The notes under the pieces: model-generated | Database searches by the model: none | Told to the model about the DNA's origin: nothing | Seen by the model: the letters and a program-made list of their open reading frames with translations, nothing else | Translations under genes and position numbers: made by a program | Assembly (NCBI GenBank): GCA_021808195.1 | Contig: JAKBCE010000001.1 | Coordinates: forward strand, 124,001-188,000 | Length of the DNA: 64,000 bases | Origin: Pseudomonadota bacterium | GTDB lineage: Bacteria > Pseudomonadota > Gammaproteobacteria > Steroidobacterales > Steroidobacteraceae | Reading direction: 5' to 3' | Shown here: positions 52,481 to 61,849 of the stretch, piece after piece | Layout: every line of letters starts with the position of its first letter | Numbering within the stretch: the first letter of the stretch is position 1

Positions 52481-54264
52481 TTGATCACGGTGAGTCGGTC
52501 GCGAATCGCCAGCAGCACATCATCGCGCGCCACCTCCCCGAGCAGGGTGTAGCGCCACTGCCCGGGGGTCACCGGCAGAGTCCGGGCCTTCTCGCGCAGA
52601 AACGCATCGAGGGCCTCGGTGAGCGACATCTGCGGCGAGAGCGCTTCGGTGACCGGTTCGGCGAGCCTCTCCACCGGAGCATCGAGGTTGATCTCGCCCC
52701 GGCGCAGACGTTCGTGCAGATCTCGGGGTCTGAACCACGACACGAGTTGATCGCCGTCCGTGACATAGACGCGGCGCACGGAGTGGCGCGAGAGCCGATC
52801 AAACACTTCGGCGAGCGAGGTGTGGCGCGGCACGACCACTGCGGCTGGTTTGATGAGCGGCTCGACCGTGCGCACGCGCCAGTCATCGCCGTGCTCGGCG
52901 ACGATCGCCTGCGCAAGGGTGGCGGTGTAGACCGAGTTGCCGTGCCGGTAGACCTTGGCGGTGAAGTACGCCGTGACACAGGTGAGCATCAGCGGCAGCA
53001 CCACGTGATAGTCCACCGTCATCTCGAAGATCATCAGGATCGAGGTGAGCGGCGCCTGCGTGGTGGCAGCCAGGAACCCGCCCATGCCGATGACGCCGAA
53101 GGCGACCGGCTGCGAGATGACGTGCGGCATCATCCACTCGAGCGCTCCGCCAAAGAGCGCGCCGACTGCAGAACCGATGAACAGCGAAGGCGTCAGAACA
53201 CCGCCCACGCCGCCCGAGCCGATCGTCGCCGCGGTGGCCAGAACCTTCGCGAGCAGGATCACGAGCAGCGCCCAGCCAAACACGTTGCCGAGCAGCATGT
53301 TGCTCACCACGCTGTAGCCGTTGCCCCAGACCTGCGGCACGAACACGGAAATCAGGCCCACGGCGACGCCACCGAGGGCGAGCTGAAAATACAGCGGCAT
53401 TTTTAGTCTGACAATCTGCGACTTGGTGAAATCGAGCAGCGCCAGAAACGGCGGCGCGAGGTGCCCGAGCAGCACGCCGAGCAGCATGTAGAAGATCAGT
53501 TCCCAATTGTTAGCCACCGCCACGTGCGGCACGATGAACACCGGACTCACGTGCACGACCCGGTGCAGCGTTGCATTGGAAATCACCGAGGCGATCACCA
53601 GTGGAACGAAGCTCTCCATGGCCATCGAGCCCAGAACAATCTCCGAGGCGAACAACGCCCCGGAAATCGGCGCATTGTAGGCCGCAGCGATACCGGCAGC
53701 CACGCCGCACGCGACCATCAGGCGCAGCCGCGGGACCGGCGCGCGCGCGAGCAGACCGATGCGCGAACCGAGCATGGCCGCAAGCTGCACCATCGAGCCT
53801 TCGCGTCCGATCGAGCCGCCCGAGGCAATGGTAAACATCGACCCGAGGCTCTTCAGAATCGACGCCCGAAAGCCGATGCGGCCGTCCCCGACGTTGACCG
53901 CCTCGATGTAATCGGCCGCCTGCGCGGAAACGAAGCGGCGCCGCAGAAACAACAGCGTTGCCCCGGCGAGCAGACCGCCAAAGACGGGCATGATCGCCCG
54001 ATGCCACCATGGCAGGCGCATCGCCACCGCCACCAGGCCCGAGCCGTGCTCGGAATGCGGCCAGTAGCCGCTGAAGATGCGGATGCACAGACGGATGCCC
54101 GCACGGAACAGAACGCTGGCGAGAGCGCCGGCGATACCGACCAAGGTAGCCCAGAAGACGATACCGACCAGTTCTTCGTGTCCGAGCAGCCCCAGGCGCA
54201 GTCGCGACAGCACCGCGAGCGGGTCGCGGGCAATTTTTCGTGCCTGAGCCTTCAGCTGCGTCAT
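52477..54264 (-). CDS. ClC-family chloride channel/antiporter with CBS domains
   Basis: ClC protein of 595 residues. The filter motifs are GREGSMVQLAA (a GREGP variant with the gating glutamate kept) and GGVGGVLTPSLFIGSAVG; the first filter loop is AQAADYIEAV, so the classical GSGIP is absent, as in ClcB-like members. A C-terminal pair of CBS domains begins near RTVEPLIKPAAVVVPRHTS and ends GEVARDDVLLAIRDRLTVIK, a site for nucleotide regulation. It probably exchanges chloride for protons in acid response. It overlaps rlmL by 4 nt. Confidence 0.93.
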   Translation of the reverse strand: MTQLKAQARKIARDPLAVLSRLRLGLLGHEELVGIVFWATLVGIAGALASVLFRAGIRLCIRIFSGYWPHSEHGSGLVAVAMRLPWWHRAIMPVFGGLLAGATLLFLRRRFVSAQAADYIEAVNVGDGRIGFRASILKSLGSMFTIASGGSIGREGSMVQLAAMLGSRIGLLARAPVPRLRLMVACGVAAGIAAAYNAPISGALFASEIVLGSMAMESFVPLVIASVISNATLHRVVHVSPVFIVPHVAVANNWELIFYMLLGVLLGHLAPPFLALLDFTKSQIVRLKMPLYFQLALGGVAVGLISVFVPQVWGNGYSVVSNMLLGNVFGWALLVILLAKVLATAATIGSGGVGGVLTPSLFIGSAVGALFGGALEWMMPHVISQPVAFGVIGMGGFLAATTQAPLTSILMIFEMTVDYHVVLPLMLTCVTAYFTAKVYRHGNSVYTATLAQAIVAEHGDDWRVRTVEPLIKPAAVVVPRHTSLAEVFDRLSRHSVRRVYVTDGDQLVSWFRPRDLHERLRRGEINLDAPVERLAEPVTEALSPQMSLTEALDAFLREKARTLPVTPGQWRYTLLGEVARDDVLLAIRDRLTVIK

Positions 54265-54329
54265 GATCCCAAAGGCGGGGAGGCGTTCCTGGGCGCGGCA
54301 TTATGCCCGAAGCGCCGCCCACGGACTCC

Positions 54330-54358
54330 TAGACAAATTCCAAAAAGTCTCCTAGCCT
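54330..54358 (+). promoter_or_regulatory. Candidate sodB promoter
   Basis: TAGACA (54330-54335, five of six matches to TTGACA) and TAGCCT (54353-54358) are spaced 17 bp, putting transcription start near 54365, about 40 nt before the start codon. The leader carries GGAGGAG ahead of the GTG. Confidence 0.5.
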
Positions 54359-54404
54359 TGCGGGCTCCCCCACCCGGACCGGCATCACAGACGGAGGAGC
54401 CACC

Positions 54405-55013
54405 GTGACCTTCACATTACCCTCGCTTCCCTTTGCACCCGGCGCACTCGCCGCCCGCGGCATGTGCCAGGAGACTCTGGAACTGCATCACGGCAAGCAC
54501 CATCAGACCTACGTCACTGCGCTAAACGGTCTGGTCGAGAAGAACGAGGCGCTCAAGGGCAAGAGCCTCGAGGACATCGTGCGCATGAGCCACGGCCGCG
54601 AAGAGCTCGTGCCGGTGTTCAACAATGCCGGCCAGCACTGGAACCACAGCCTGTTCTGGAATTCCCTGTCCGCCACCGGCGGAGGCATCCCGGGCCACCT
54701 GGAGAAGAAGCTGGTCAGCGACTTCGGCAGCGTCGAGAAATTTAAGGAAACGTTCAAAGCCTCGGCACTCGGTCAGTTCGGCTCCGGATGGGCCTGGCTG
54801 GTGCTCGGCAACGACGGGCGGCTGAAGATCACCAAGACTGGCAACGCCGGCACGCCGCTCGCCACCGGCGATGGCAAGGCGCTGCTCGTCATCGATGTGT
54901 GGGAGCATGCCTACTACGTCGACTTCCGCAATCGCCGGGCGGATTTCGTCGACAACTTCCTCGCCAAACTCGCGAACTTCGAGTTCGCCGCCGCGCAGCT
55001 CGCCGCGGCCTGA
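54405..55013 (+). CDS. sodB: Superoxide dismutase, iron type
   Basis: Fe/Mn superoxide dismutase of 202 residues. Metal ligands lie in LELHHGKHHQTY, FNNAGQHWNHSLFWN, and VIDVWEHAYYVDFRNRR. The glutamine in NAGQHWNH sits where iron enzymes have Gln and manganese enzymes often Gly, so the iron type is preferred. No signal peptide is present, so it is cytoplasmic. GTG 54405 has GGAGGAG upstream. A terminator follows. Confidence 0.94.
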   Translation: MTFTLPSLPFAPGALAARGMCQETLELHHGKHHQTYVTALNGLVEKNEALKGKSLEDIVRMSHGREELVPVFNNAGQHWNHSLFWNSLSATGGGIPGHLEKKLVSDFGSVEKFKETFKASALGQFGSGWAWLVLGNDGRLKITKTGNAGTPLATGDGKALLVIDVWEHAYYVDFRNRRADFVDNFLAKLANFEFAAAQLAAA

Positions 55014-55027
55014 GTCCACCGTTGACG

Positions 55028-55064
55028 GCCTGGGGAGGCATCGAACCACGATGCCTCCCCAGGC
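55028..55064. terminator. Perfect 16-bp stem between sodB and the convergent gene
   Basis: GCCTGGGGAGGCATCG and its exact reverse complement are separated by a 5-nt loop, 14 nt after the sodB stop. No T-run follows, so it likely acts as a bidirectional hairpin for both convergent transcripts. Confidence 0.7.
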
Positions 55065-55093
55065 GCTACTCCCGCGCCCATCGCCGCGCTCCG

Positions 55094-55636
55094 TCAGCCG
55101 CCGCTCGCCACCCAGGTCCGCACCGTCAGCCCGAAGGGGGCACCGCGTGCGCAGTGCAGCTCGCCCTGCACCACTTTGACCGGCAGCGAAGTCAACAGCG
55201 TCTCGCGGATCTGGCGCAGCAGCCGGCAGTCGCCCGGCTGCAGCCGCTTCGGCTCACCCGGTCGAATGACGATCAGGCGCTGCACGGCGGACAGTTGCGC
55301 CCATTTCACGGCAGCCCCATGCACCACCGCCGGCATACGAAAGCTCACCTGCACGCGTGGGGAGCGCAGATCGCCCGAGGCCGTCCGGCTGCACCGATAG
55401 GGCAGAACGTTCAAGCTCGCGATCGGTACGCCAAGCCGCAGCAGAATGCCGTGAAAAACGTACCACAGCTGGTCGCAGGTATAGGTACGCGACAGGTGAT
55501 CCAGATCCACTACCAAGTCGTAGGTCCGCCAGATGGCCGGCTGCGCCGCCACCGCAGGTTGAACCGCACCCGCCCACCCGCTGATCGGGACTAGTGCGAG
55601 CACCCCGCCAAACAGCACGCCTCGCAAACGCCGCAT
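55094..55636 (-). CDS. Hypothetical exported protein
   Basis: Unrecognised protein of 180 residues. The first 30 residues form a signal peptide (MRRLRGVLFGGVLALVPISG, then cleavage probably after WAGA or VAA). The mature part has paired cysteines (TCDQLW, PYRCSRTA, GDCRLLR, GELHCARG) that may form disulphides in the periplasm. ATG 55636 was chosen because GGAGG lies 8 nt upstream, whereas GTG 55645 abuts it. It converges with sodB. I do not recognise a family. Confidence 0.7.
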   Translation of the reverse strand: MRRLRGVLFGGVLALVPISGWAGAVQPAVAAQPAIWRTYDLVVDLDHLSRTYTCDQLWYVFHGILLRLGVPIASLNVLPYRCSRTASGDLRSPRVQVSFRMPAVVHGAAVKWAQLSAVQRLIVIRPGEPKRLQPGDCRLLRQIRETLLTSLPVKVVQGELHCARGAPFGLTVRTWVASGG

Positions 55637-55652
55637 GTGCGTCACCTCCCGT

Positions 55653-57347
55653 TCACCATCGCCTCAGAGTATTGGAGCGCTCCGGCGCGTCCGGGTTTCC
55701 TGCGGGCGCTGCGCGCGCCCCCTGATCAGCCCCCCCGGGGTGCTGCAGTCCGGCGCGCAGGATCAGCGCGAGCCGCCGCCGGTCCGGATCAGCCCCGACC
55801 CGCGGTCCGTGCTCGGTGAAGAGCATCAGCCGAGCGGAGCGTGCACGGTAGCGCGGCCACGCCGGCTCGCCGGGCGGGTCCGCTCGACCGGTGCGCGCAA
55901 AGGCGATCCAGTACCGCTGCATCACTCGGGCCATGGCCTCATCGGCGGGCGAAGTCTGCGCCCCGTAGCGCGCCCGAACGGTATTGAACACGAACGGGAT
56001 CTCAGTCGCGTGCCCCGCGCCCCACGCCTTCTGGCGCATCGCCGTCGCAATGTAAGCGTAGCGGTAGGCGTACACGGGCTGCCCGCGCGCCGAGAGAATC
56101 CGGGCGATGGCGCGCGCCGGCTGGATCATCCACAGCGCACCGCCGATTTCCGCGCGGACCTGCTGCAGGGAGGCTCTGCCCTGCGGATCAAATGCCGCGC
56201 GCGCCTCGGCCGCATGGGCGCCAAACTCGGCAAACAGGGCGCCGAGGGAGTGACCGGGCACCGAGCCCAGATCCGCGCTGTTGCTACCGATCATGACCGG
56301 CACGCGAGCCCCCATACCCTGCGCGTAGGCGCGCACGGGCGGACCGAAGTACAGACTGTCATCGACCACAGGTCCACCGACATAGCCGGTCACCTGCGCG
56401 CGGGTCGCCATGTTCACCCCATCCAGGATCGCGGCGGCCGGCACCGAACGCAGCGCTGCAAGGGCACGCATCCCCTGCCCCGTGATGCCCAACTGGCGGG
56501 CGAGACGCACGCCGATGGCCTGCGCCGAGTGAGCTCCGCCGCGCAGTGCGCGATCCGGTCCAAGCCAGCCCGCACCGCCGCCGGACTCGATGATTGCCTT
56601 CTGGAACAGTCCCCGGGCCTGCGGCGTGATCAGCAGCGCGTTGACCGAAGCGCCGCCAGCCGACTCGCCGAACAGCGTGACATTGCGTGGATCGCCGCCG
56701 AAAGCGGCAATGTTACGTTGCACCCAACGCAGCGCGGCGATCTGATCCATGAAGCCGAAATCGCCCGCCGGCAGTCCGTGATGCACCAGGGCCGGAAAGG
56801 CGAAGAAGCCGAAATTGCCGAGCCGGTAATTGAAGCTCACCAGCACGACGCCGTGGCGCGCGAACGAAGCGCCATCATAGATCGCCGGTGAGCTGCCGCC
56901 GTCGACGAACCAGCCGCCGTAGATCCACACCATGACCGGCAGTGGCTTGCGCGTCGCGTGCATGGGCCGCCAGACGTTGACGTACAGACAGTTCTCGCTG
57001 GGCCGCGTGCGCAGCGGCGCCATGTCTCCCGGCGTGGGCCGCTGCATGCAGTCGGGTGCAAATCGCCGCGCCGGACGCACGCCGCGCCAGGACGGGGGCG
57101 GCTGCGGCGCGGCCCAGCGCAGCGCACCCAGCGGAGGAGCCGCATAGGGGATGCCCTCGAAGGCCAGCGCGCCGCGATCGAGCGTACCGCGCACCCATCC
57201 GGATTGGGTCCTCACCGTCAGGGGCGCCGCCGATGCATGCGCCGGAGCGCCGAGCAACCTCACGGCGCCAAGGACTGCCCACCCGGCCGCTTGCAGCAGC
57301 CCCGCGAGGTGCAACGCATCCGACCCCGCGCCACCTCGGCGGTTCAT
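55653..57347 (-). CDS. Carboxylesterase type B
   Basis: Alpha/beta hydrolase of 564 residues in the type-B carboxylesterase family. The nucleophile elbow is [18 protein letters not shown], the acid residue lies in [14 protein letters not shown] (Asp, where many have Glu), and the histidine in [15 protein letters not shown] hydrophobic N-terminus ([20 protein letters not shown]) suggests a signal peptide or anchor. It overlaps the cysteine-synthase-like gene by 4 nt. Such enzymes hydrolyse esters of xenobiotics or plant materials; the substrate is not evident. Confidence 0.9.
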   Translation of the reverse strand: MNRRGGAGSDALHLAGLLQAAGWAVLGAVRLLGAPAHASAAPLTVRTQSGWVRGTLDRGALAFEGIPYAAPPLGALRWAAPQPPPSWRGVRPARRFAPDCMQRPTPGDMAPLRTRPSENCLYVNVWRPMHATRKPLPVMVWIYGGWFVDGGSSPAIYDGASFARHGVVLVSFNYRLGNFGFFAFPALVHHGLPAGDFGFMDQIAALRWVQRNIAAFGGDPRNVTLFGESAGGASVNALLITPQARGLFQKAIIESGGGAGWLGPDRALRGGAHSAQAIGVRLARQLGITGQGMRALAALRSVPAAAILDGVNMATRAQVTGYVGGPVVDDSLYFGPPVRAYAQGMGARVPVMIGSNSADLGSVPGHSLGALFAEFGAHAAEARAAFDPQGRASLQQVRAEIGGALWMIQPARAIARILSARGQPVYAYRYAYIATAMRQKAWGAGHATEIPFVFNTVRARYGAQTSPADEAMARVMQRYWIAFARTGRADPPGEPAWPRYRARSARLMLFTEHGPRVGADPDRRRLALILRAGLQHPGGADQGARAAPAGNPDAPERSNTLRRW

Positions 57348-58429
57348 GGCACCCGGAAACCGCGGCCGGCGAAGAACTCTCGCATGACGTGCATCCCCGG
57401 CGCCAGATCGAGCCCCTTGGCACTTACCCAGGGATCGTTGAAATACGTCGAGGCGTAACGCTCTCCTTGATCGCACAGGATCGAGACCACCGAGCCGGTC
57501 AGACCCTGCTCGAGCATCTCGCCGATCAGGTACGCACAGGCCCAGAGATTCGTCCCGGTCGAACCCCCGCAGCGGCGTCCGAGTCGCTCGCTGAGGACCC
57601 GTGCGGCCGCAATGCTGTCCGCATCGCGCACCACGACGGCTCGATCGATCAGATCGGGGATGAAGGACGGCTCGACCCGGGGGCGACCGATGCCCTCAAT
57701 GCAGCTGACGCAGCGCTCGACCGTCGTGACGCGCCGATCGGCAAAATGCCGATGGAACACCGAGCCCTCCGGATCGCTGAGACAAACCTCGGTGGCAAAG
57801 TGGTTGTAGCGCACAAAACGACCGAGCGTCGCGGAAGTGCCTCCGGTACCGGCACCGCATACGATCCAGCGCGGCACCGGATGGCGCTCGCGGCCGAGCT
57901 GCTGGAAGATAGACTCCGCAATGTTGTTATTGCTTCGCCAGTCGGTGGCGCGCTCGGCGTAGGTGAACTGGTCCATATAATGACCGCGTACCTCGCGAGC
58001 GAGCGCCTCGGCCTGCGCGTACACACGGTTGGGGTCCTCGACGAAATGACACTCCCCGCCCTGGAATTCGATCGCAGCAATCTTCTCCGCTGCCGTAGCA
58101 CGCGGCACCACCGCGATGAAGCGCAGCCCGAGCATCCGCGCGAAATAGGCCTCGGAAACCGCCGTTGAGCCGCTCGATGACTCCACCACCGCCGTATCCG
58201 GCCCGAGCCAGCCGTTGCACAGCGCATAGAGAAACAAGGAACGGGCCAGACGGTGCTTGAGACTGCCGGTCGGATGACTCGACTCATCCTTCAGGTACAG
58301 CTCGATCCCCGGGTAGTACGGCAGCTCGATCGGAATCAGATGCGTATCGGCAGAGCGGTTGAAGTCCGCTTCGATCCGGCGTACCGCTTGATCGGTCCAG
58401 GCCCGGCGCGCGCGCTCGGATTGGGTCAT
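57344..58429 (-). CDS. Cysteine-synthase-fold PLP enzyme, possible L-cysteine desulfhydrase
   Basis: Fold-type II PLP enzyme of 361 residues. The lysine motif is [20 protein letters not shown], the substrate loop [18 protein letters not shown], the phosphate loop [17 protein letters not shown] and the C-terminal [14 protein letters not shown]. The pattern is close to the Cds1-type cysteine desulfhydrase of mycobacteria, which releases sulphide from cysteine, rather than biosynthetic CysK. It is the first gene of a two-gene unit with the carboxylesterase. Whether it makes or degrades cysteine cannot be told from sequence. Confidence 0.85.
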   Translation of the reverse strand: MTQSERARRAWTDQAVRRIEADFNRSADTHLIPIELPYYPGIELYLKDESSHPTGSLKHRLARSLFLYALCNGWLGPDTAVVESSSGSTAVSEAYFARMLGLRFIAVVPRATAAEKIAAIEFQGGECHFVEDPNRVYAQAEALAREVRGHYMDQFTYAERATDWRSNNNIAESIFQQLGRERHPVPRWIVCGAGTGGTSATLGRFVRYNHFATEVCLSDPEGSVFHRHFADRRVTTVERCVSCIEGIGRPRVEPSFIPDLIDRAVVVRDADSIAAARVLSERLGRRCGGSTGTNLWACAYLIGEMLEQGLTGSVVSILCDQGERYASTYFNDPWVSAKGLDLAPGMHVMREFFAGRGFRVP

Positions 58430-58509
58430 ACGCCAAACTTAGCACGATCCTGCCGGCGCGGCAGCCGACCCGGGTTGCCCTGGGCTCATCTGCGTCAGGG
58501 GGCGTGGAT

Positions 58510-58523
58510 TTGATATCGGTCAA
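58510..58523 (+). promoter_or_regulatory. FNR-like box upstream of the radical SAM gene
   Basis: TTGATATCGGTCAA differs from TTGAT-N4-ATCAA at one position. A TACCCT -10 candidate at 58546-58551 would put the start near 58558, placing the box centre at about -41.5, the usual class II FNR activation spacing. The gene begins at 58620. Confidence 0.6.
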
Positions 58524-58619
58524 AAAATCTCCGGCGCGTCCGCATTACCCTCGAAGCCATGGCTGCGGCGGCCGGGGGGCTGGCGCACACCCCTCTCATC
58601 CATTACGCCCTGCATCACC

Positions 58620-60497
58620 ATGCGCCTGCTGCTGATCAATCCGAAATCACCCGAAAGCTTCTGGAACTTCCACTGGGCCGTGAGCGAGGTGCTGCCCGGC
58701 AAGCGCGCGGTCAATCCCCCGCTCGGTCTGGCCACCCTGGCGGCACTGTGTCCGGCGCACTGGCAAGTGCGCATCGTTGATGAGAACGTCGAGCCGCTGC
58801 CGCTGCATCCTGAGGCCGATCTCATCGGCATCGGCGGCATGGGCGTTCAATTCCCCCGTCAGCGCGAGCTCATCGAGTACTACCGCGGACTCGGCCACTT
58901 CGTCGTGGCCGGCGGCAGCTTCGCCTCGCTGTGCCCCGAGCGCTACGAGGGGCTGGCGGACGCGGTGATCTCGGGCGAAGCCGAGCGGATCTGGCCGCGC
59001 TTTTGCGCGGACTTTGAAGCCGGGCACACCGAGGCGCTGTATCGCGAGGACGGGATGATCGATCTGCACGAAACACCCGTTCCGCGCTTCGATCTGCTCT
59101 CCCTCGATCTGTACACGACTGCCACGATGCAGTTTTCACGCGGTTGTCCGTACCTGTGCGAGTTCTGCGACATCATCGTCATGTTCGGCCGCAAGCCGCG
59201 CCAGAAATCCCTCGAGCAGGTCGGTCGCGAGCTCGACGCGCTGCGCGCCCTGGGCGTACGCAAAGTGTTCTTCGTCGATGACAACCTGATCGGCAACCGC
59301 GCGATCGCCAAGCAGTTGCTGCGCTTTCTCAGCGAGTATCAGCAGCAGCACAGCTACGCCTTCAGCTTCGGTACCGAAACCTCGCTGAATCTCGCCGAGG
59401 ATGAGGAGTTGATGCGGCTGATGCGCGCGGCGGGATTCCGCTGGACATTCATCGGCATCGAATCCCCCGACGAGGCCAGCCTGCGCGAGATGCGCAAAGT
59501 GCAGAACATGCGCGCCGATCCGCTCGCCGCGGTGCAGCGCATCCACGGTCACGGCATCGACGTGCTCGCCGGCTTCATCGTCGGCTTCGACAACGACACG
59601 GTCTCGACGTTCGAGCGGCAGTACGAATTCATCGAGCGCTCCGGAATCCAAACGGCCATGATCGGCCTGCTGCACGCCATGCCGCGCACTCCGCTCTATG
59701 AGCGGCTGCGCGCGGCGGGCAGACTGCGCGAGGCGGACAGCGGTGGTGACAACACCAAGCTCGACACGAATGTCGAGCCGCTCAATATGAGTCGCGAGCA
59801 GCTCATCGACGGCTACCGTGAACTGTACCGCCGTTTGCTCACCGACCGCGCGATCGCCCAGCGCATCGTCAATAAATCACGCTCGCTCGGTCGGCCCGCA
59901 AGCGGCATGGAATACGGTGCAGCCACGGGACTTGCGATTCTGCTGCGACTGCTGTGGCGGGGCATCCTGCCCGGCGGACCGGTACGCCACTGGCACTTCC
60001 TGCGCACCGTGCCCTGGCGCAAGCCCTGGCAGTTGCCCCTGGTGGTGGGGGACTGGATCGTCGGGTTGTCGATGCAGGACTACGTGCGCCGGCACTTCGG
60101 CGCACCGGTTCCGGCGAGCGCGCATCGGGGCAACGAACGACTCGCCCGTCTGGCGCGCACCCTGCGCCGCGCACGGGCCGGCGAGGTCTCGGTGAGTTGC
60201 GGTGCGGTGCCCGAGAACACACTGGTACTCGATCTTTGGCTGCACGCGTTGCCCGGTCGGGCGCTGCGACGCATCGGCGCGGACCTGCGCGCCGTGCTGC
60301 GCGAGACGCCGGCCCGGCTGACGCTGCGCATCGAGCATGCCAGCGGTGCAGATCTGCTGCGCATGCGGTGGCTGCTGCGCAGGCTGCGGCGCTTCGCCGA
60401 CCGGGTCTCGATCGATGCCGGCTCGCTGCGTGAGCCGATCCTCGCGCACGCCTGGCCGTTCCGGCTGCACCTGCGGGCGAGCGCGTCGGGGGTTTAA
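58620..60497 (+). CDS. B12-binding-domain radical SAM protein
   Basis: Protein of 625 residues. An N-terminal cobalamin-binding-like domain (residues 1-150, PEADLIGIGGMGVQFPRQRE) is followed by a radical SAM domain with CPYLCEFC (Cys176, Cys180, Cys183) holding the 4Fe-4S cluster, and by a C-terminal domain with LYERLRAAGRL and LYRRLLTDRAIAQRIVNKS. It is related to the DUF4070 group that includes hopanoid methylases, but the product is unknown. The long tail (residues about 470-625) has no clear match to my knowledge. It may methylate or rearrange a lipid; the FNR-like box suggests low-oxygen expression. Confidence 0.88.
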   Translation: MRLLLINPKSPESFWNFHWAVSEVLPGKRAVNPPLGLATLAALCPAHWQVRIVDENVEPLPLHPEADLIGIGGMGVQFPRQRELIEYYRGLGHFVVAGGSFASLCPERYEGLADAVISGEAERIWPRFCADFEAGHTEALYREDGMIDLHETPVPRFDLLSLDLYTTATMQFSRGCPYLCEFCDIIVMFGRKPRQKSLEQVGRELDALRALGVRKVFFVDDNLIGNRAIAKQLLRFLSEYQQQHSYAFSFGTETSLNLAEDEELMRLMRAAGFRWTFIGIESPDEASLREMRKVQNMRADPLAAVQRIHGHGIDVLAGFIVGFDNDTVSTFERQYEFIERSGIQTAMIGLLHAMPRTPLYERLRAAGRLREADSGGDNTKLDTNVEPLNMSREQLIDGYRELYRRLLTDRAIAQRIVNKSRSLGRPASGMEYGAATGLAILLRLLWRGILPGGPVRHWHFLRTVPWRKPWQLPLVVGDWIVGLSMQDYVRRHFGAPVPASAHRGNERLARLARTLRRARAGEVSVSCGAVPENTLVLDLWLHALPGRALRRIGADLRAVLRETPARLTLRIEHASGADLLRMRWLLRRLRRFADRVSIDAGSLREPILAHAWPFRLHLRASASGV

Positions 60498-60504
60498 GCG
60501 GCGC

Positions 60505-61242
60505 TCAGGCGAGTACGCCGCCGAGGGCAGCGAGCGCATCGGGGCGCAGCACGCTGATGTCCCGTGCGCGTACACGCAGCCAGCCCTCGCGCTTGAACGT
60601 GCCGAGCGCGCGGCTGACGGTCTCGAGTGTCAGTCCCAGATGGCGTGCAATGTCGGCACGACTCATGCTCAGCCTGAATTCGTTCGGCGACAATCCGCGC
60701 CGGGCGAGGCGCTGGGAAAGATCGGCGAGGAAGTGTGCGACCCGGCCGCGAGCATCGCTCTGGGCGAGCTCACCGCGCAAGCGCTGCGACTCCTCGAGCG
60801 CCTGACCGAGCAGCCGCAGAATCTCCCGCCGCAGGCCCGGCAGCCGCTCCATCAGCTGCTCCAGTTTGCCGATCGGCACCCGGCAGTAGCTGAGCGGCTC
60901 AAGCGCGCTCACCTCGCAGGTAAAGTGCCCGCCCGCAAAGCCTTCCAGGCCCACCGCCTCACCGGGCAGCACGAACCCGTGCACCTGCTCGGCCCCATCG
61001 AGCGTGACGCTGTAACGTTTGGCCGAACCACTGCGCACCACGAACAGTGCGCTCATCGGCTCACCGGCACGCAGCAGCGCAGCGCCGGCGCTCAGTTGTC
61101 GGCCCCGCTCCACCGCCGCTTCGAGCACGCGCGCCTCCTCCCCGGGCAGATGGGCGGGCAGACAGATGGGCTTCAGCGCGCAGTCGCGGCATGAGACGCA
61201 GACCGGCGCTCCGGCCCCCAACAATTGCCGTATCGTCGCCAT
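60505..61242 (-). CDS. fnr: FNR/ANR-type oxygen-responsive regulator
   Basis: Crp/Fnr family regulator of 245 residues. The N-terminal cysteine set CVSCRDCALKPICLP and a central cysteine in GGHFTCEVSALE match the four ligands of the oxygen-labile 4Fe-4S cluster of E. coli FNR. A cyclic-nucleotide-binding-like domain covers residues 40-150; the helix-turn-helix is SRADIARHLGLTLETVSRAL, as in FNR proteins. It should activate low-oxygen genes. It converges with the radical SAM gene and is divergent from ubiT, with an FNR box in the gap. TATACT (61251-61256) suggests a short leader. Confidence 0.93.
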   Translation of the reverse strand: MATIRQLLGAGAPVCVSCRDCALKPICLPAHLPGEEARVLEAAVERGRQLSAGAALLRAGEPMSALFVVRSGSAKRYSVTLDGAEQVHGFVLPGEAVGLEGFAGGHFTCEVSALEPLSYCRVPIGKLEQLMERLPGLRREILRLLGQALEESQRLRGELAQSDARGRVAHFLADLSQRLARRGLSPNEFRLSMSRADIARHLGLTLETVSRALGTFKREGWLRVRARDISVLRPDALAALGGVLA

Positions 61243-61294
61243 TTTTGGCGAGTATAGCCTCGCCAGCCATCCGGACCATGCGGATTGTCAGTAC

Positions 61295-61308
61295 TTGACA
61301 CGGATCAA
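61295..61308. promoter_or_regulatory. FNR box between fnr and ubiT
   Basis: TTGACACGGATCAA matches TTGAT-N4-ATCAA with one change. TACCAT at 61330-61335 would put the ubiT start near the ATG at 61342, with the box centre at about -41.5. On the other side the box is about 58 bp from a predicted fnr start. Confidence 0.65.
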
Positions 61309-61341
61309 ATTCCGCGGCGCCCGGATCGCTACCATCGCAGC

Positions 61342-61845
61342 ATGATGTCGCTCCTGCCTCCCCGTCCGCCATTCCTTGCGGATCTGGATCCGCTCGGTGA
61401 GCTATTCGTGCGGCTGTTCAACCACTTTGCCCGCGGTCAGAACATCGGCGCGGCACTCGAGCCGCTCGATGGCAAGCGGGTCTGCATACAGCTCAGCGAT
61501 GCGCCGGTGCGGCTGCACCTGCGCGTGGCAGGTGGGGCACTCGCGGTCGCGCCCGCCGATGCCGAGCCGCACGTCACGCTGCGCGGGCGGCTCGCCGATT
61601 TCAGGCGGCTCGCCACCCGCGCCGAGGATCCCGACACGCTGTTCTTCCAGCGCCGTCTCAGTCTGGAGGGTGAGACGGAGACCGGGCTGGCGATCAAAAA
61701 CGCGTTGGATGCGCTCGAATGGGACTGTCGGCGCCACCTGGCCGCGTTGCTCCCACAACGGCCGGTGCGCCTCCTGCGCGCACTGTTGCCGCCTCGCTCG
61801 GTTCTGCCGCACACTCCGTTCGGACCCAATCGACCGCTGCGTTGA
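61342..61845 (+). CDS. ubiT: UbiT-like SCP2-domain ubiquinone biosynthesis factor
   Basis: SCP2 sterol-carrier-like protein of 167 residues, equal to E. coli YhbT/UbiT, which is needed for oxygen-independent ubiquinone synthesis, probably by binding the hydrophobic intermediate. The SCP2 core lies between IQLSDAPVRLHLRVAGGALA and LEGETETGLAIKNALDALEW. It has no enzymatic motif. An ATG at 61342 agrees with the FNR-driven promoter, although ATG 61345 is adjacent. It converges with the ubiV gene with 4 nt between. Confidence 0.88.
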   Translation: MMSLLPPRPPFLADLDPLGELFVRLFNHFARGQNIGAALEPLDGKRVCIQLSDAPVRLHLRVAGGALAVAPADAEPHVTLRGRLADFRRLATRAEDPDTLFFQRRLSLEGETETGLAIKNALDALEWDCRRHLAALLPQRPVRLLRALLPPRSVLPHTPFGPNRPLR

Positions 61846-61849
61846 AGCG

